Shown in pieces: positions 8,301 through 16,285 of a DNA stretch of 64,000 bases (positions are counted from its first letter, which is position 1; every line of letters starts with the position of its first letter). The stretch lies in contig NZ_SIJK02000004.1 in NCBI RefSeq assembly GCF_004762035.2, forward strand, positions 1-64,000, written 5' to 3'. The stretch comes from Candidatus Chloroploca mongolica (GTDB lineage Bacteria > Chloroflexota > Chloroflexia > Chloroflexales > Chloroflexaceae). The position numbers and the translations under genes were made by a program. The notes under the pieces were generated by a model that was given only the letters and a program-made list of their open reading frames with translations, ran no database searches and had not been told where the DNA came from.

Positions 8301-9452
8301 CCACGTCTTCCTGCGCAGCCGGTAGGATCAAGCGCACCACGACTCCTCGTCTGTTCGCACGAGCTCTCATTTACCGGAGCACCGTTGATCCTCTTCCAAC
8401 TGGCCCAACACTTTGCCGCGCAGGGTTATGAGGTGACGATGGCTTCGGTCAAACCCGGGCCACTCGGGGCTGTGGTCGAGGCCGCCGGCATCCCGGTCGA
8501 GGTTAATCCATTGCTCTATGACGATGCCCTGGTTGCAGCTACCCTGGTGCGTGACTATGATCTGGTGCTGGTCAATACGATCCTCGGCTATCGGGTGATC
8601 CTGGCTGCCCACGTGATGGAGGTTCCCTCGGCCTGGTGGATCCACGAGTCGCGCTCGGGCTATGCGTTGATGGAAAGCGAGGCGGCCCCGCGTGAGGCGT
8701 TGTCCCTTGCCGATCGCTTGATCTTCCCCGCCGCAGCGACGGCGGCCCTCTATCGCGGCTTTACCTCGCGTCAACTTCCCACGCCGCTGCCGTATGGAGT
8801 TCCCGACCTGCCCTTTGAGCCTGACCGGCCACGCGATCCTGAAGAACCGCTGATGGTGCTGGTGATCGCCAGTATGGAGACCCGCAAAGGCCAGGATCTT
8901 GTGGTCAAAGCCTTTCAGCAGTTGCCCCCGGCGTTGCGTGCGCAGTTTGAACTCTATTTCATCGGTGGGATTCACGATCCACACTATTATCGCCAGGTAC
9001 GCGCCGATCTCGCGGCTGAACCGAATGTCTATTTTATTGGGTTGCTCAACCGCGATCAGACCCTGACCTATCTGCGCCAGGCCGATATCTTTGTTCTGCC
9101 TTCGCGTGACGAGGTGTTGCCCGTCTCGATCCTTGAGGCGATGGCCTGTGGCAAGGCGATGGTCGTGACTGATGTTGGGGGTGTGACCGAGGCAGTTCGC
9201 CATGAACAAGAAGGCCTTGTCGTACCGCCTGATGACCCGGATCAACTGGCTGAGAGTTTGGCCCGCTTGATCAGTGCGCCCGAGCTCCGTCAACGCCTCG
9301 GTCGTGCCGCACGTGTACGCTACGAAGAGCGTTTTACCGCTGCGACCTTTGCGCAAGCGATGGATGCGCTTGTGCGTGATCTTTTACCCCCTGAACGTGC
9401 GTTGCCCGCTGGTGAAGATGCTGATGCAGAGACTCAGGTACCCCAGGAGTAA
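5325..9452 (+). CDS. Multidomain methyltransferase / coiled-coil / GT2 / GT2 / GT4 protein
   Basis: A 1375-residue protein likely to build and cap or modify the exported glycan on the cytoplasmic face. Residues about 40-160 are a class I SAM methyltransferase (DALDAGCALG). Residues about 205-345 are coiled coil and include a 14-residue tandem repeat YEDEQRRHYETFQR / YEDEQRRHYATLQH. A proline-rich linker follows (about 370-400). The first GT2 domain runs about 435-680 (DHDDT), the second about 690-930 (NNDTE), and a GT4 domain with a C-terminal EAMACGKAMVVTDVGG element fills about 1005-1365. The order resembles WsaE-type trifunctional rhamnan enzymes with an added GT4. The ATG at 5325 is chosen because AAGGAG stands seven bases before it; a GTG at 5307 would overlap the previous gene. 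Confidence 0.88.
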   Translation: MSEQNPQSLYDKFYFATGCGRPYERDDHWTNFFGEIADEIVATIAPSDALDAGCALGLLVEQLRERGVAAEGIDISEFAIANAPETVKPYVRVGSVAEPFERRYDLIICIEVLEHMPKEDSERAVANFCAHSDDILFSSSPFDYKEVTHFNVNPPEYWASLFARHGFYRDVDFDASFITPWAVRFRRRNEPTARIVRDYERRFWELWKETTDLRTLNLEQRDQLRDLNALYVQAQQNYEDEQRRHYETFQRYEDEQRRHYATLQHYNEASQQNQEFDAQLRDLRQQVAALKQSKALLRQQRDLIRAMAREDLADLRTDPTLSQTQAYAHHLEAEITHRDEYIAWLESLVRAFEQGRLMSLMRRLRRSGTILPPASSPAPALPPPPPSLPEAPPAPVALPSDPASVYARWIAAHEPDAVTLIAQRQQGHHLAYRPLISMVTPVYNPAPEALKAMLASVFMQTYDRWQLCLADASTEPEVRALLQQFASTDPRVRLTTLEQNAGISANSNAALALATGEFVLLLDHDDTLAPEALFQVVQTLNAHPEADIVYYDEDKLSEDATTRHSPWFKPSAWSPDLLLSTNYLMHGVFRRSLVEESGRFNPATDGAQDWDLALRCSERTRAIYHLPRVLYHWRQMPGSASRDANAKPWALVGQERALRDHLARGLGSSAEVVRLNVSDLRVLWPVSDKLVSIIIPNRDRYELLHACLSSIFAATTYPNYEVIIVDNGSVDGRTLAYYEQLKADGRVRVVPLAEAFNWSRANNLGVAEARGDLLLFLNNDTEVRAGDWLHELVGWAERPEVGVVGCKLIRPDGTTQHAGIAIGVEGHGSHLFDGDVTPTYGPFGSSEWYRDLLALTGACMMMRRDVFEAIGGFDERYRVGYSDLTFCLAAHQHGLRVVYTPHASLLHHEGASRGFALPFADILRATLEMLPHILAGDPYFSPHLSPVQRRPAIADPAGEKIIERMALLVSTFHLTKTYDPAQLAAVAEQLLKPRLPAQPVGSSAPRLLVCSHELSFTGAPLILFQLAQHFAAQGYEVTMASVKPGPLGAVVEAAGIPVEVNPLLYDDALVAATLVRDYDLVLVNTILGYRVILAAHVMEVPSAWWIHESRSGYALMESEAAPREALSLADRLIFPAAATAALYRGFTSRQLPTPLPYGVPDLPFEPDRPRDPEEPLMVLVIASMETRKGQDLVVKAFQQLPPALRAQFELYFIGGIHDPHYYRQVRADLAAEPNVYFIGLLNRDQTLTYLRQADIFVLPSRDEVLPVSILEAMACGKAMVVTDVGGVTEAVRHEQEGLVVPPDDPDQLAESLARLISAPELRQRLGRAARVRYEERFTAATFAQAMDALVRDLLPPERALPAGEDADAETQVPQE

Positions 9453-9453
9453 T

Positions 9454-10887
9454 ATGACACGTGTTTTGATGGTGAGTACCGATGTGGTCGGTCCATCGAT
9501 GGCGGGGCCCGGTATTCGTGCGCTCGAATTGGCTCGCGTGCTCGCACGCACACACGAGGTGACACTTGCGATCCCCGCAGGGAGTAGCCCTGCTTCGCTG
9601 CCATATGCGGTTGTTCACTATCAGCCAGGGCGCATTGGTGATCTCGCGGCTGCTGTCGCGGCTGCCGAGGTGATCGTTGGTCAGGGGTTTGTCTTCACCA
9701 GCCATCCTGAATTGCTGGCTGCCTCACAACCGATTGCCATTGACCTTTACGATCCTCAGATCCTCGAGAGTCTGCATCTGGTGCGCCAGGTCGATCCGGT
9801 GACGGCGGCTATTGAGGCTCAGGGTTTTGTTGTTCGTACCAGGGCGCAACTCGAGCGCGGTGACTTCTTTTTCTGTGCGACTTCGGTGCAACGCGATTAT
9901 TGGCTCGGGGCTTTGAGTGTACTTGGCCGTATGACGCCAACCCTGGTGGCTGAGGCTGATGATGATCTGCGGAGTTTGATCGATCTCGTGCCGAGTGGTC
10001 TCGATCCTCAACCGCCACGCCGTGACGAGCCGGTGTTGCGTGGGGTGCATCCAGCGATCCCCGAGGATGCGTTTCTCTTGATCTGGGCCGGTGGTCTCTG
10101 GGATTGGTTCGATCCGCAGCTTGTCGTACGTGCCGTTGCGCAACTGCGTGAGACGTGTCCCCAACTCAGGCTCTGCTTCTTTGCTGGTGCTCGCCCTAAT
10201 CCTGATGGCCCGCCGATTGTGACGCCCGAGGGTGTTGCCGTTCGCGAGTTGGCCGCTCACCTTGGGGTGCTCAACGAGACGGTGATCATGCTTGATACCT
10301 GGGTGCCCTATGCTGAACGTGGTCGCTATCTCAGCGAAGCGGACGTTGGCGTCTCGGCGCATATGCCTGGGATCGAGACCCATTTTGCGTTCCGAACTCG
10401 CTTGCTCGATTATCTCTGGGCGCGCCTGCCGATCCTCTGTTCGCTGGGTGATAGTCTGGGGGAGCAGATCGCGCAGGCGGGGGGCGCGATCTGTGTTGCG
10501 CCCTACGATCTTGATGGCTGGTGCGCGGCCCTTCATCAGCTCTATCACAATCGTGTGCAATGCAGTACCATGGCTGCGTCAAGCGATGGCGTGGCTCGTA
10601 CGTTCACCTGGGACGCGGTTGCGCAACCGCTGGTGGCTTTCTGTGATGCACCGCGCCGCACGGCACCCGATCATGTTGCAACAGAACGCCCTGCCCCAGT
10701 TGGGCTTGATCCGCAGGTGCTCGCGGCTAAACAAGCGCAACTCGCCGCGCTTGATCACTATGCGCGGCAGCTTGACACCGCCTTGAACCAGAAAAATCAG
10801 CACATTGTCCACCTCGAACGCCATATCGAGCGGATCGAGATGGGCCGTGTGATGCGCTTGCTCAAGCTTTTCACCCGACAGCGCTAG
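9454..10887 (+). CDS. Glycosyltransferase, GT4-like, with C-terminal coiled coil
   Basis: A 478-residue protein with a GT-B type layout. The N-terminal domain begins TRVLMVSTDVVGPSMAGPGI, a variant of the GT4 acceptor-side loop; the C-terminal nucleotide-sugar domain carries LIWAGGLWDWFDPQLVVRA and TWVPYAERGRYLSEADVGVS. The usual EX7E motif is not obvious. The tail from about residue 420 is predicted coiled coil and may dock other enzymes of the cluster. ATG at 9454 is one base after the previous stop and has AGGAG upstream. It is a paralogue of the next gene (shared MAGPGIRA.ELAR motif). Sugar and linkage cannot be read from the sequence. Confidence 0.82.
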   Translation: MTRVLMVSTDVVGPSMAGPGIRALELARVLARTHEVTLAIPAGSSPASLPYAVVHYQPGRIGDLAAAVAAAEVIVGQGFVFTSHPELLAASQPIAIDLYDPQILESLHLVRQVDPVTAAIEAQGFVVRTRAQLERGDFFFCATSVQRDYWLGALSVLGRMTPTLVAEADDDLRSLIDLVPSGLDPQPPRRDEPVLRGVHPAIPEDAFLLIWAGGLWDWFDPQLVVRAVAQLRETCPQLRLCFFAGARPNPDGPPIVTPEGVAVRELAAHLGVLNETVIMLDTWVPYAERGRYLSEADVGVSAHMPGIETHFAFRTRLLDYLWARLPILCSLGDSLGEQIAQAGGAICVAPYDLDGWCAALHQLYHNRVQCSTMAASSDGVARTFTWDAVAQPLVAFCDAPRRTAPDHVATERPAPVGLDPQVLAAKQAQLAALDHYARQLDTALNQKNQHIVHLERHIERIEMGRVMRLLKLFTRQR

Positions 10888-10967
10888 CCCCTCGTTGTTC
10901 GTTCCGTTGATCTGTGTGGCCTCGGCCGACTCTGGCCTGGAGCGATCAGCCTGGCTTTTCTAACGTT

Positions 10968-12539
10968 ATGCAGTTGTTGATGTTGAGCCACGATGTTGTA
11001 GGATCGCGCATGGCCGGGCCCGGTATCCGCGCCTGGGAGCTTGCCCGTGCCCTGGCGAGCTATGTGCCAACGACCCTGGTTGCGCCCAATCAGATTGATC
11101 TGACGCCACCACCTGGTTTGCAACTCGGTTCTTATACTTTGGGTGAGCCAGCTAGTTTTGCTCCCTGGCTTGCTGGTGCGACCGTTGTGTTGCTCAACGG
11201 GCATTTGCTTGAGGCGCATCCTGAACTGGCTGAGCTCGATGTGCCTTTGATCATCGATCTCTACGATCCCACCATGCTCGAAAATCTTGAGCTTTTCCGC
11301 ACTGCCTCGGCGGCGGAACGCTCATTGCGCCACCAGCGTGATGTGGTGCTTTTCCAGCGTCAGTTAGCCGCCGGGGATTGTTTTCTCTGCGCCACCGAGC
11401 GTCAGCGTGATCTCTATATCGGTGCTTTGCTCCTCGCTGGCCGGGTGACGCCCACCTTGACTGACCACGATCCCGATCTTCGTCGCCTCATTGATGTGGT
11501 GCCGTTTGGTCTCCCTGCCGCTGCTCCTGTTCGCCAGGGGCCAGGGTTGCGCGGTGTGGTGCCCGGCATTGGCCTAGATGATCTGCTGCTGCTCTGGAGT
11601 GGCGGCCTGTGGGATTGGATGGATCCGCAGACGCTGGTCGCGGCGATGCCGGCGGTTGCCGAGGCGCTGCCTCAGGTGCGGCTGGTCTTTCTGGCGGGGC
11701 GGCACCCTGGGCACGCGCTGCCAATGCAGGCAGGGGCGCAGGCACGTACGCTTGCGGCACGCCTTGGTCTGCTTGATCGCCACGTCTTTTTCTACGACGA
11801 ATGGGTGCCCTATGCCCAACGCGCCGATCTGCTGCTTGAGGCGGATCTCTTTGTCTCGTTGCATCGAGACCACCTCGAGACCCGCTATGCGGCGGTGCGT
11901 TCGCGGGTGCTTGATCATTTCTGGGTGGGTCGCCCCAGTCTCTTGAGCGACGGCGATCCAGCGGCGGAATTGATCCGTGCCGAAGGCGTTGGTCTGGTTG
12001 TTCCCCCTGAAGATCCTGCTGCCGTCAGCGCGGCCCTTGTGCAGTTGCTTGAGGATGCTGAACTGCGGGCACAACAGGCGAGCCGGGCGCACGCCCTGGC
12101 GTCACGGTTGCAATGGGCTCACCTGATTGAGCCAATCCTGCGGTTTGTCCGTGAGCCTCGGCATACCCGAGTCCTCGTTCCCCTTCTCCGTGAGCCTGTC
12201 CGCCCGACGGTGGCTTCGCCGGTTGGGCGACGCAATGAAGCCGTGCGATTGCTGGAAGAACGCTGGCACCAGTTGCAGCAACCTGCCCCTGGCACGCCCT
12301 TTTTGGCCCACCTCGGCAGACGCCTGGCGCATCTGCTGGTGCGCCCCGTCATGCCGCTGCTCGCAGCGCATATTCAGGTTGTCTATGCCCAGGCCGAAGT
12401 AACCGATCATCTGGCTCGGGTTGGCAAAACCCAGATCGAAGCCTTTGCGATGCAACTCCAGGGCCTCGAAGACGCTGTGTTGCGCCTGGAGGCGCTGCAA
12501 CGCGGGGAGGTTCCACCTCCCCCGATCAGTAAGGAGTAA
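10968..12539 (+). CDS. Glycosyltransferase, GT4-like, paralogue of the preceding gene
   Basis: A 523-residue GT-B type enzyme. The N-terminus MQLLMLSHDVVGSRMAGPGI matches the previous gene, and the nucleotide-binding half carries LLWSGGLWDWMDPQTLVAAM and EWVPYAQRADLLLEADLF. The C-terminal 90 residues contain an amphipathic helical segment. The ATG at 10968 is chosen because it places the Rossmann strand at the N-terminus; an upstream ATG at 10914 adds a stretch with no similarity to the paralogue. There is an 80-base gap to the previous gene without a convincing terminator, so cotranscription is likely. Acceptor and donor are unknown. Confidence 0.8.
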   Translation: MQLLMLSHDVVGSRMAGPGIRAWELARALASYVPTTLVAPNQIDLTPPPGLQLGSYTLGEPASFAPWLAGATVVLLNGHLLEAHPELAELDVPLIIDLYDPTMLENLELFRTASAAERSLRHQRDVVLFQRQLAAGDCFLCATERQRDLYIGALLLAGRVTPTLTDHDPDLRRLIDVVPFGLPAAAPVRQGPGLRGVVPGIGLDDLLLLWSGGLWDWMDPQTLVAAMPAVAEALPQVRLVFLAGRHPGHALPMQAGAQARTLAARLGLLDRHVFFYDEWVPYAQRADLLLEADLFVSLHRDHLETRYAAVRSRVLDHFWVGRPSLLSDGDPAAELIRAEGVGLVVPPEDPAAVSAALVQLLEDAELRAQQASRAHALASRLQWAHLIEPILRFVREPRHTRVLVPLLREPVRPTVASPVGRRNEAVRLLEERWHQLQQPAPGTPFLAHLGRRLAHLLVRPVMPLLAAHIQVVYAQAEVTDHLARVGKTQIEAFAMQLQGLEDAVLRLEALQRGEVPPPPISKE

Positions 12540-12544
12540 CGCCG

Positions 12545-13543
12545 GTGCGGGTGGCTGTGTTGGTCTTGAGTTGGAACGCTGCCGATGCTCTGTGCGCCTG
12601 CCTCGCCGCTGTGTTGCGCCAGCAGCGCCCTGCCGACAAGCTTCTGGTTGTGGATAATGCCTCTGCTGATGCGAGTGTCGCCCGGGTTGCCACCACCTTC
12701 CCCGAGGTTGAAATCCTGGTGAACGCACGCAATCTTGGCTTTGCCGGCGGCATGAATGTGGGTCTGCGCTCCCTGCTCGCCGCCTCGCCCCCGTTTGACG
12801 TTGCTGTCCTGCTTAACCAGGATACCCTGGTTGATCCAGGCTGGTTGGCCGGTTTGCTGGCTCCGCTCGATGAGCCTCAGGTTGCAGCCGTTGGCAGCAA
12901 GATTCGCTACCCTGATGGACGTCTGCAGCATGCCGGGGCTTTGCTTGAGTGGCCGTTGGGCCTGGTGCGCCATGTCGGCCTGGGCGAGCCTGATCAGGGC
13001 CAGTATGAGTCGCTGCGTGACTATGAATTGCTGACCGGCGCGGCACTGGCGTTGCGCCTGTCGGCCCTTGTTGAGGTTGGTCTGTTTGATGAAGGCTTCT
13101 GGCCTGCGTATTACGAGGACGTCGATCTCTGCTGGCGACTCGCCCGGGCTCGCTACCGACTCGTCTATGCACCAGCGGCAACCCTCACCCATCAAGAGTC
13201 GCATTCGACACGCGACGAAGTCACCCGCATGACCTACTATCACCGCGGTCGTCTACGGTATCTCTTCAAACGCATCACGGTCGATCAGTTAACCAGAAGC
13301 TTTCTGCCTGCCGAAATGACCTACCTGGCGACCAGGATTGCCTCACCCGAAGCGCGCGCCCTCCGGCGAGCATATGCTGACATCCGTGACACGGTGGCCG
13401 AACTCTGTGCGGCGCATGCCTTCTTCCATCCAGATGAGTCTGATATCAGCACGCATCTACCAGCTATCCTTGCTCGTGTGCAACACACCATCGCCCAGGT
13501 CTACGATCGGCAGGCGCACGAAGCGGCTACTGCCTTGGGTTGA
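12545..13543 (+). CDS. GT2 family glycosyltransferase (rhamnosyltransferase-like)
   Basis: A 332-residue GT-A enzyme. It opens with VAVLVLSWNAADALCACLAA, has VVDNASAD for nucleotide binding, the metal-binding variant LNQDT, and EDVDLCWRLARARYRLVYAP near the end of the catalytic domain. This is the arrangement seen in WbbL/rhamnosyltransferase-like GT2 proteins. The start is GTG at 12545, with AAGGAG at 12531-12536 in the tail of the preceding gene. It is the last plus-strand gene of this run before a gene of opposite orientation. Confidence 0.85.
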   Translation: MRVAVLVLSWNAADALCACLAAVLRQQRPADKLLVVDNASADASVARVATTFPEVEILVNARNLGFAGGMNVGLRSLLAASPPFDVAVLLNQDTLVDPGWLAGLLAPLDEPQVAAVGSKIRYPDGRLQHAGALLEWPLGLVRHVGLGEPDQGQYESLRDYELLTGAALALRLSALVEVGLFDEGFWPAYYEDVDLCWRLARARYRLVYAPAATLTHQESHSTRDEVTRMTYYHRGRLRYLFKRITVDQLTRSFLPAEMTYLATRIASPEARALRRAYADIRDTVAELCAAHAFFHPDESDISTHLPAILARVQHTIAQVYDRQAHEAATALG

Positions 13544-13556
13544 GCCTGGACTGTAA

Positions 13557-14480
13557 TCAGATAGTACGTAAAATCATAATAAATTCAAGCTCGTTTTTGA
13601 TTGTCATTTCAGTATCAAATAACAATGCAAAATCGCGCCTTAAAATTATCAGAAGCTCAAGTAATTCAAATTGCGTCCAGGCGTGATAGTGGATGCTGTA
13701 ATCCATCCCCAACAGAAAAGCGACGTGCTGGGCAATCGCTTCTTCCCCTTCGACTTTATGGACAAATTGAGTCCACTCTTCAAAATGTTGATGCTTTGAC
13801 CAGGTCGGTCCTTCGGCATGATCACGTAACAGATGTTCAATGCTGGTTGACGGGCGTTCATGGTCAAAGGTAAAGCGTTTATCGGGAACAGCCAGGTAGA
13901 GGATGCCTCCGCGCTTCAAGACACGTAACAGATTTTTGATCGTGCCAATGGGATCCTCGCAATGTTCAAGGAAATGATTGGCAATCACAAAATCTTGCGA
14001 CTCACTGCCAATGGTTGTTAATGTTTCACCGTTGTCAATAATGTCTGGTTCAACCAGATCTAGATGGGCCAGTTCAGCATAGTGTGTACGCAAATCGGCG
14101 ACTGACATCCGATCCACATATTTGACATGGGCTGTAGGCGGAACACGTAACGGTTGATTGAGTGCCCCGATCTCAAGTCCTTCACCGTGGAGGTACCGCG
14201 ATGCGGCGAGCCAACGCCCCATCTCGAAAGGTGTGTTAGGTGCAGGCTCGGCAGGTGGGGCTTCTTCGCTGGGTGGGGCTTCTTCGCTGGGTGGGGCTTC
14301 TTCGCTGGGTGGGGCTTCTTCGCTGGGTGGGGGTGGCTCGGCGATTGAAACGGTGCTTGATAGAACTGGGGGTGGTATCGAAGCTGGGCCTGATGGAACC
14401 GGCATTGCAACAGGCTCAACTCCTGCTAGCGCACGGAGGCTTGCACGGAGGCGTTTCTTGACTCCATTCAATCCTGACAT
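13557..14480 (-). CDS. SAM-dependent methyltransferase with repeat-bearing N-terminal linker
   Basis: A 307-residue protein. Residues about 45-75 are Pro/Glu-rich and contain tandem copies of the six-residue unit EEAPPS, encoded by an 18-bp repeat. The remainder is a class I methyltransferase fold: EGLEIGALNQPL near the start, IIDNGETLTTIGSESQDFVI, and HFLEHCEDPIGTIKNLLRVL with GGILYLAVPDKRFTFDHERP after it. This subtype is frequent in glycan clusters. It is transcribed against its neighbours and is visibly richer in A/T than they are, which may mean separate acquisition. GGAGGAAG stands about ten bases before the ATG at 14480. Confidence 0.8.
   Translation of the reverse strand: MSGLNGVKKRLRASLRALAGVEPVAMPVPSGPASIPPPVLSSTVSIAEPPPPSEEAPPSEEAPPSEEAPPSEEAPPAEPAPNTPFEMGRWLAASRYLHGEGLEIGALNQPLRVPPTAHVKYVDRMSVADLRTHYAELAHLDLVEPDIIDNGETLTTIGSESQDFVIANHFLEHCEDPIGTIKNLLRVLKRGGILYLAVPDKRFTFDHERPSTSIEHLLRDHAEGPTWSKHQHFEEWTQFVHKVEGEEAIAQHVAFLLGMDYSIHYHAWTQFELLELLIILRRDFALLFDTEMTIKNELEFIMILRTI
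14254..14325. repeat. Four exact tandem copies of an 18-bp unit
   Basis: The plus-strand unit GGTGGGGCTTCTTCGCTG occurs four times without change (14254-14325), followed by a partial copy. It lies in the methyltransferase gene and encodes its Pro/Glu linker. The unit is a multiple of three, so copy-number change would lengthen or shorten the linker without breaking the frame. Confidence 0.9.
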
Positions 14481-14625
14481 AAGATCTGCTTCCTCCAGGT
14501 TATGTTACGCAGAAAATTACAGTCCCCATTGCATGTCAATAGCACGCTCTTATTGATGAAACGAGGATAGCGCAAGTATATCACATTGCAATCTCATGCG
14601 TTTTCTGCTAGAGGTCTTCACAACT

Positions 14626-14657
14626 TTGCAAGGCTTGAAGGACTGGTATAGTATAAC
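14626..14657 (+). promoter_or_regulatory. Candidate promoter for the 14707 gene pair
   Basis: TTGCAA (14626-14631) is 17 bases from TAGTAT (14649-14654), inside overlapping TATAGT/TATAAC options. It sits in the 226-base spacer between divergent genes, upstream of the GTG at 14707. Weak to moderate match, inference. Confidence 0.3.
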
Positions 14658-14706
14658 AAGTACGACGTTAGGCCATCCTCTTTATGACCAGGGCTGAGGA
14701 GCCGTT

Positions 14707-15105
14707 GTGACCAAGAAGTTTGACCCCCAACCGCTGTTTGTTGTCCCTGATACCCACGACGAGCCGCTGCTCGCTGCGGTTGAACGTGGTTTGCACGCTG
14801 ATCACCCTGCGCTCGCGTTGTTGCCGACGCTGACTGAGCTTGCACTGCGCGATCCGTTTCTTGCCCGTGAGTTGATTACGCTGCGTGAGCAGTACGAGCT
14901 CCGCCCGCCTCCGGCGCACGGTTTCATTGCCCGTCTCCGTACACGTCTGGCCTGGTGGTTGCTTGGCCCCGAGTTGGCCCAGACGAGTACGTTCCATGCT
15001 TCGCTGGTGCGTGTTGTTGATAGCCTGACGGCCCATCTTGATGAAGAACGGGCCGCCCGCGCACGCCTCGAAGCGCGTGTACAGACATTGGAGCGTGAGG
15101 CGTGA
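14707..15105 (+). CDS. Small helical protein, GTGA-coupled to a glycosyltransferase
   Basis: A 132-residue soluble protein without a recognised domain. It is mostly helical and ends in a charged heptad-like stretch (about residues 100-132) suited to coiled-coil pairing, similar to the coiled-coil tails of the other glycosyltransferases in this cluster. Start GTG at 14707; its stop overlaps the next start as GTGA. It may be a partner of the following glycosyltransferase; this rests on coupling and helix content alone. Confidence 0.65.
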   Translation: MTKKFDPQPLFVVPDTHDEPLLAAVERGLHADHPALALLPTLTELALRDPFLARELITLREQYELRPPPAHGFIARLRTRLAWWLLGPELAQTSTFHASLVRVVDSLTAHLDEERAARARLEARVQTLEREA

Positions 15106-16178
15106 CCGAACTTGTCTGGCATTCCTCGTTTACCTCGCTCACCGGCTATAGTGGCTCGTCCCGGGCGCTTGTGCTTGCGCTGCGTGATCAGGGGCGGGCT
15201 GTGCGCCCCCTCTATCTCTTCGACTCAGATGACCGCGAGGCTGCCCTCTTTGGGGTCGGTGATGCGCAGGTTACCGCTTTGCAAGCGTTGCCCCTGCGCC
15301 TCGATGTGCCCCAGGTAGTCTATGGCCGCGGCGATCTCTTTGCCAAGAATAGTGGCCGTTATCGGATTGGCTTCACGATGCTTGAGGTTGATCGCTTGCC
15401 GGCAACCTGGGTTGACCAGGCCAATCTGATGGACGAGGTCTGGACGCCGACGGCGTGGGGGGCGGCAATGTTTCGCGACAGTGGCGTGACGCGCCCGGTA
15501 CACGTGGTGCCACTCGGCGTTGACCTGGCAATGTTTCGCCCCGGGCCTGCCCGTGAACGTCTTGCCGAGCGGACGATCTTTCTTTCGGTCTTTGAGTGGG
15601 GGCGGCGCAAGGGGTGGGATCTGCTGTTGTCGGCCTATCGGGCGGCCTTTCGCCCTGATGATCCGGTGCTTTTGCTGCTGAAACTTGACTGTCGTACGCC
15701 TGCGACCAATCCGCTCCGTGAGTTACACGCTGCCTTGCCCGCGCCTGCTCCGCCTGTAGGTATTCTTTACAACCGTGCCATGACTGCGCCGCAACTGGCT
15801 GAACTCTATCAGAGTGCCGATTGTTTTGTGCTGCCGAGTCGCGGCGAGGGTTGGTGCATGCCCGCCCTTGAAGCAATGGCCTGTGGGTTGCCTGCGATCG
15901 TCACGGACTGGAGCGGATCGACTGCTTTTCTCACTGAACCCTATGGCTATCCGCTCGCCGTGCGTCGCCTGGTGCCTGCTGATCCGCACGAGCCACTCTA
16001 TCGTGGTGCGCAGTGGGCCGAGCCTGACCATGACCATCTGGTCGCCCTGTTGCGCCACGTCCATCTGCATCGTGACGAAGCCCGCGCCCGCGGTCAGGCC
16101 GCCGCGCTTGAGGCGCAACGCTGGAGTTGGGCGACAGCCGCAGACGTGATCGGGCATCGCCTTGATGCGCTTACGTGA
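15102..16178 (+). CDS. GT4 family glycosyltransferase
   Basis: A 358-residue retaining GT-B enzyme. N-terminal loop WHSSFTSLTGYSGSSRAL, donor domain start TIFLSVFEWGRRKGWDLLL, and the EX7E element SRGEGWCMPALEAMACGLPA are all visible. GTG at 15102 overlaps the stop of the small helical protein. It ends the first glycan cluster; the next genes are on the other strand and unrelated. Donor sugar unknown. Confidence 0.88.
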   Translation: MTELVWHSSFTSLTGYSGSSRALVLALRDQGRAVRPLYLFDSDDREAALFGVGDAQVTALQALPLRLDVPQVVYGRGDLFAKNSGRYRIGFTMLEVDRLPATWVDQANLMDEVWTPTAWGAAMFRDSGVTRPVHVVPLGVDLAMFRPGPARERLAERTIFLSVFEWGRRKGWDLLLSAYRAAFRPDDPVLLLLKLDCRTPATNPLRELHAALPAPAPPVGILYNRAMTAPQLAELYQSADCFVLPSRGEGWCMPALEAMACGLPAIVTDWSGSTAFLTEPYGYPLAVRRLVPADPHEPLYRGAQWAEPDHDHLVALLRHVHLHRDEARARGQAAALEAQRWSWATAADVIGHRLDALT

Positions 16179-16285
16179 CTGCGACTATCTATTGTACGCT
16201 TGGCGTCCAGATACGTTCTCAAAACCCTTTGCGCCTTTGCGCCTTTGCGTCAAATCATCAGAAAGGTGATTGAACGTGCTGCTCG

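Noticed and set aside
8367-9356. 329-codon minus-strand frame inside the multidomain enzyme
   Set aside because: Complementary to a well-defined GT4 domain; composition typical of an antisense frame.
16229-16250. Short direct repeats of TTTGCGCC after the GT4 gene
   Set aside because: Only two and a half copies of a common short word; no spacer pattern or palindrome supports a functional array.
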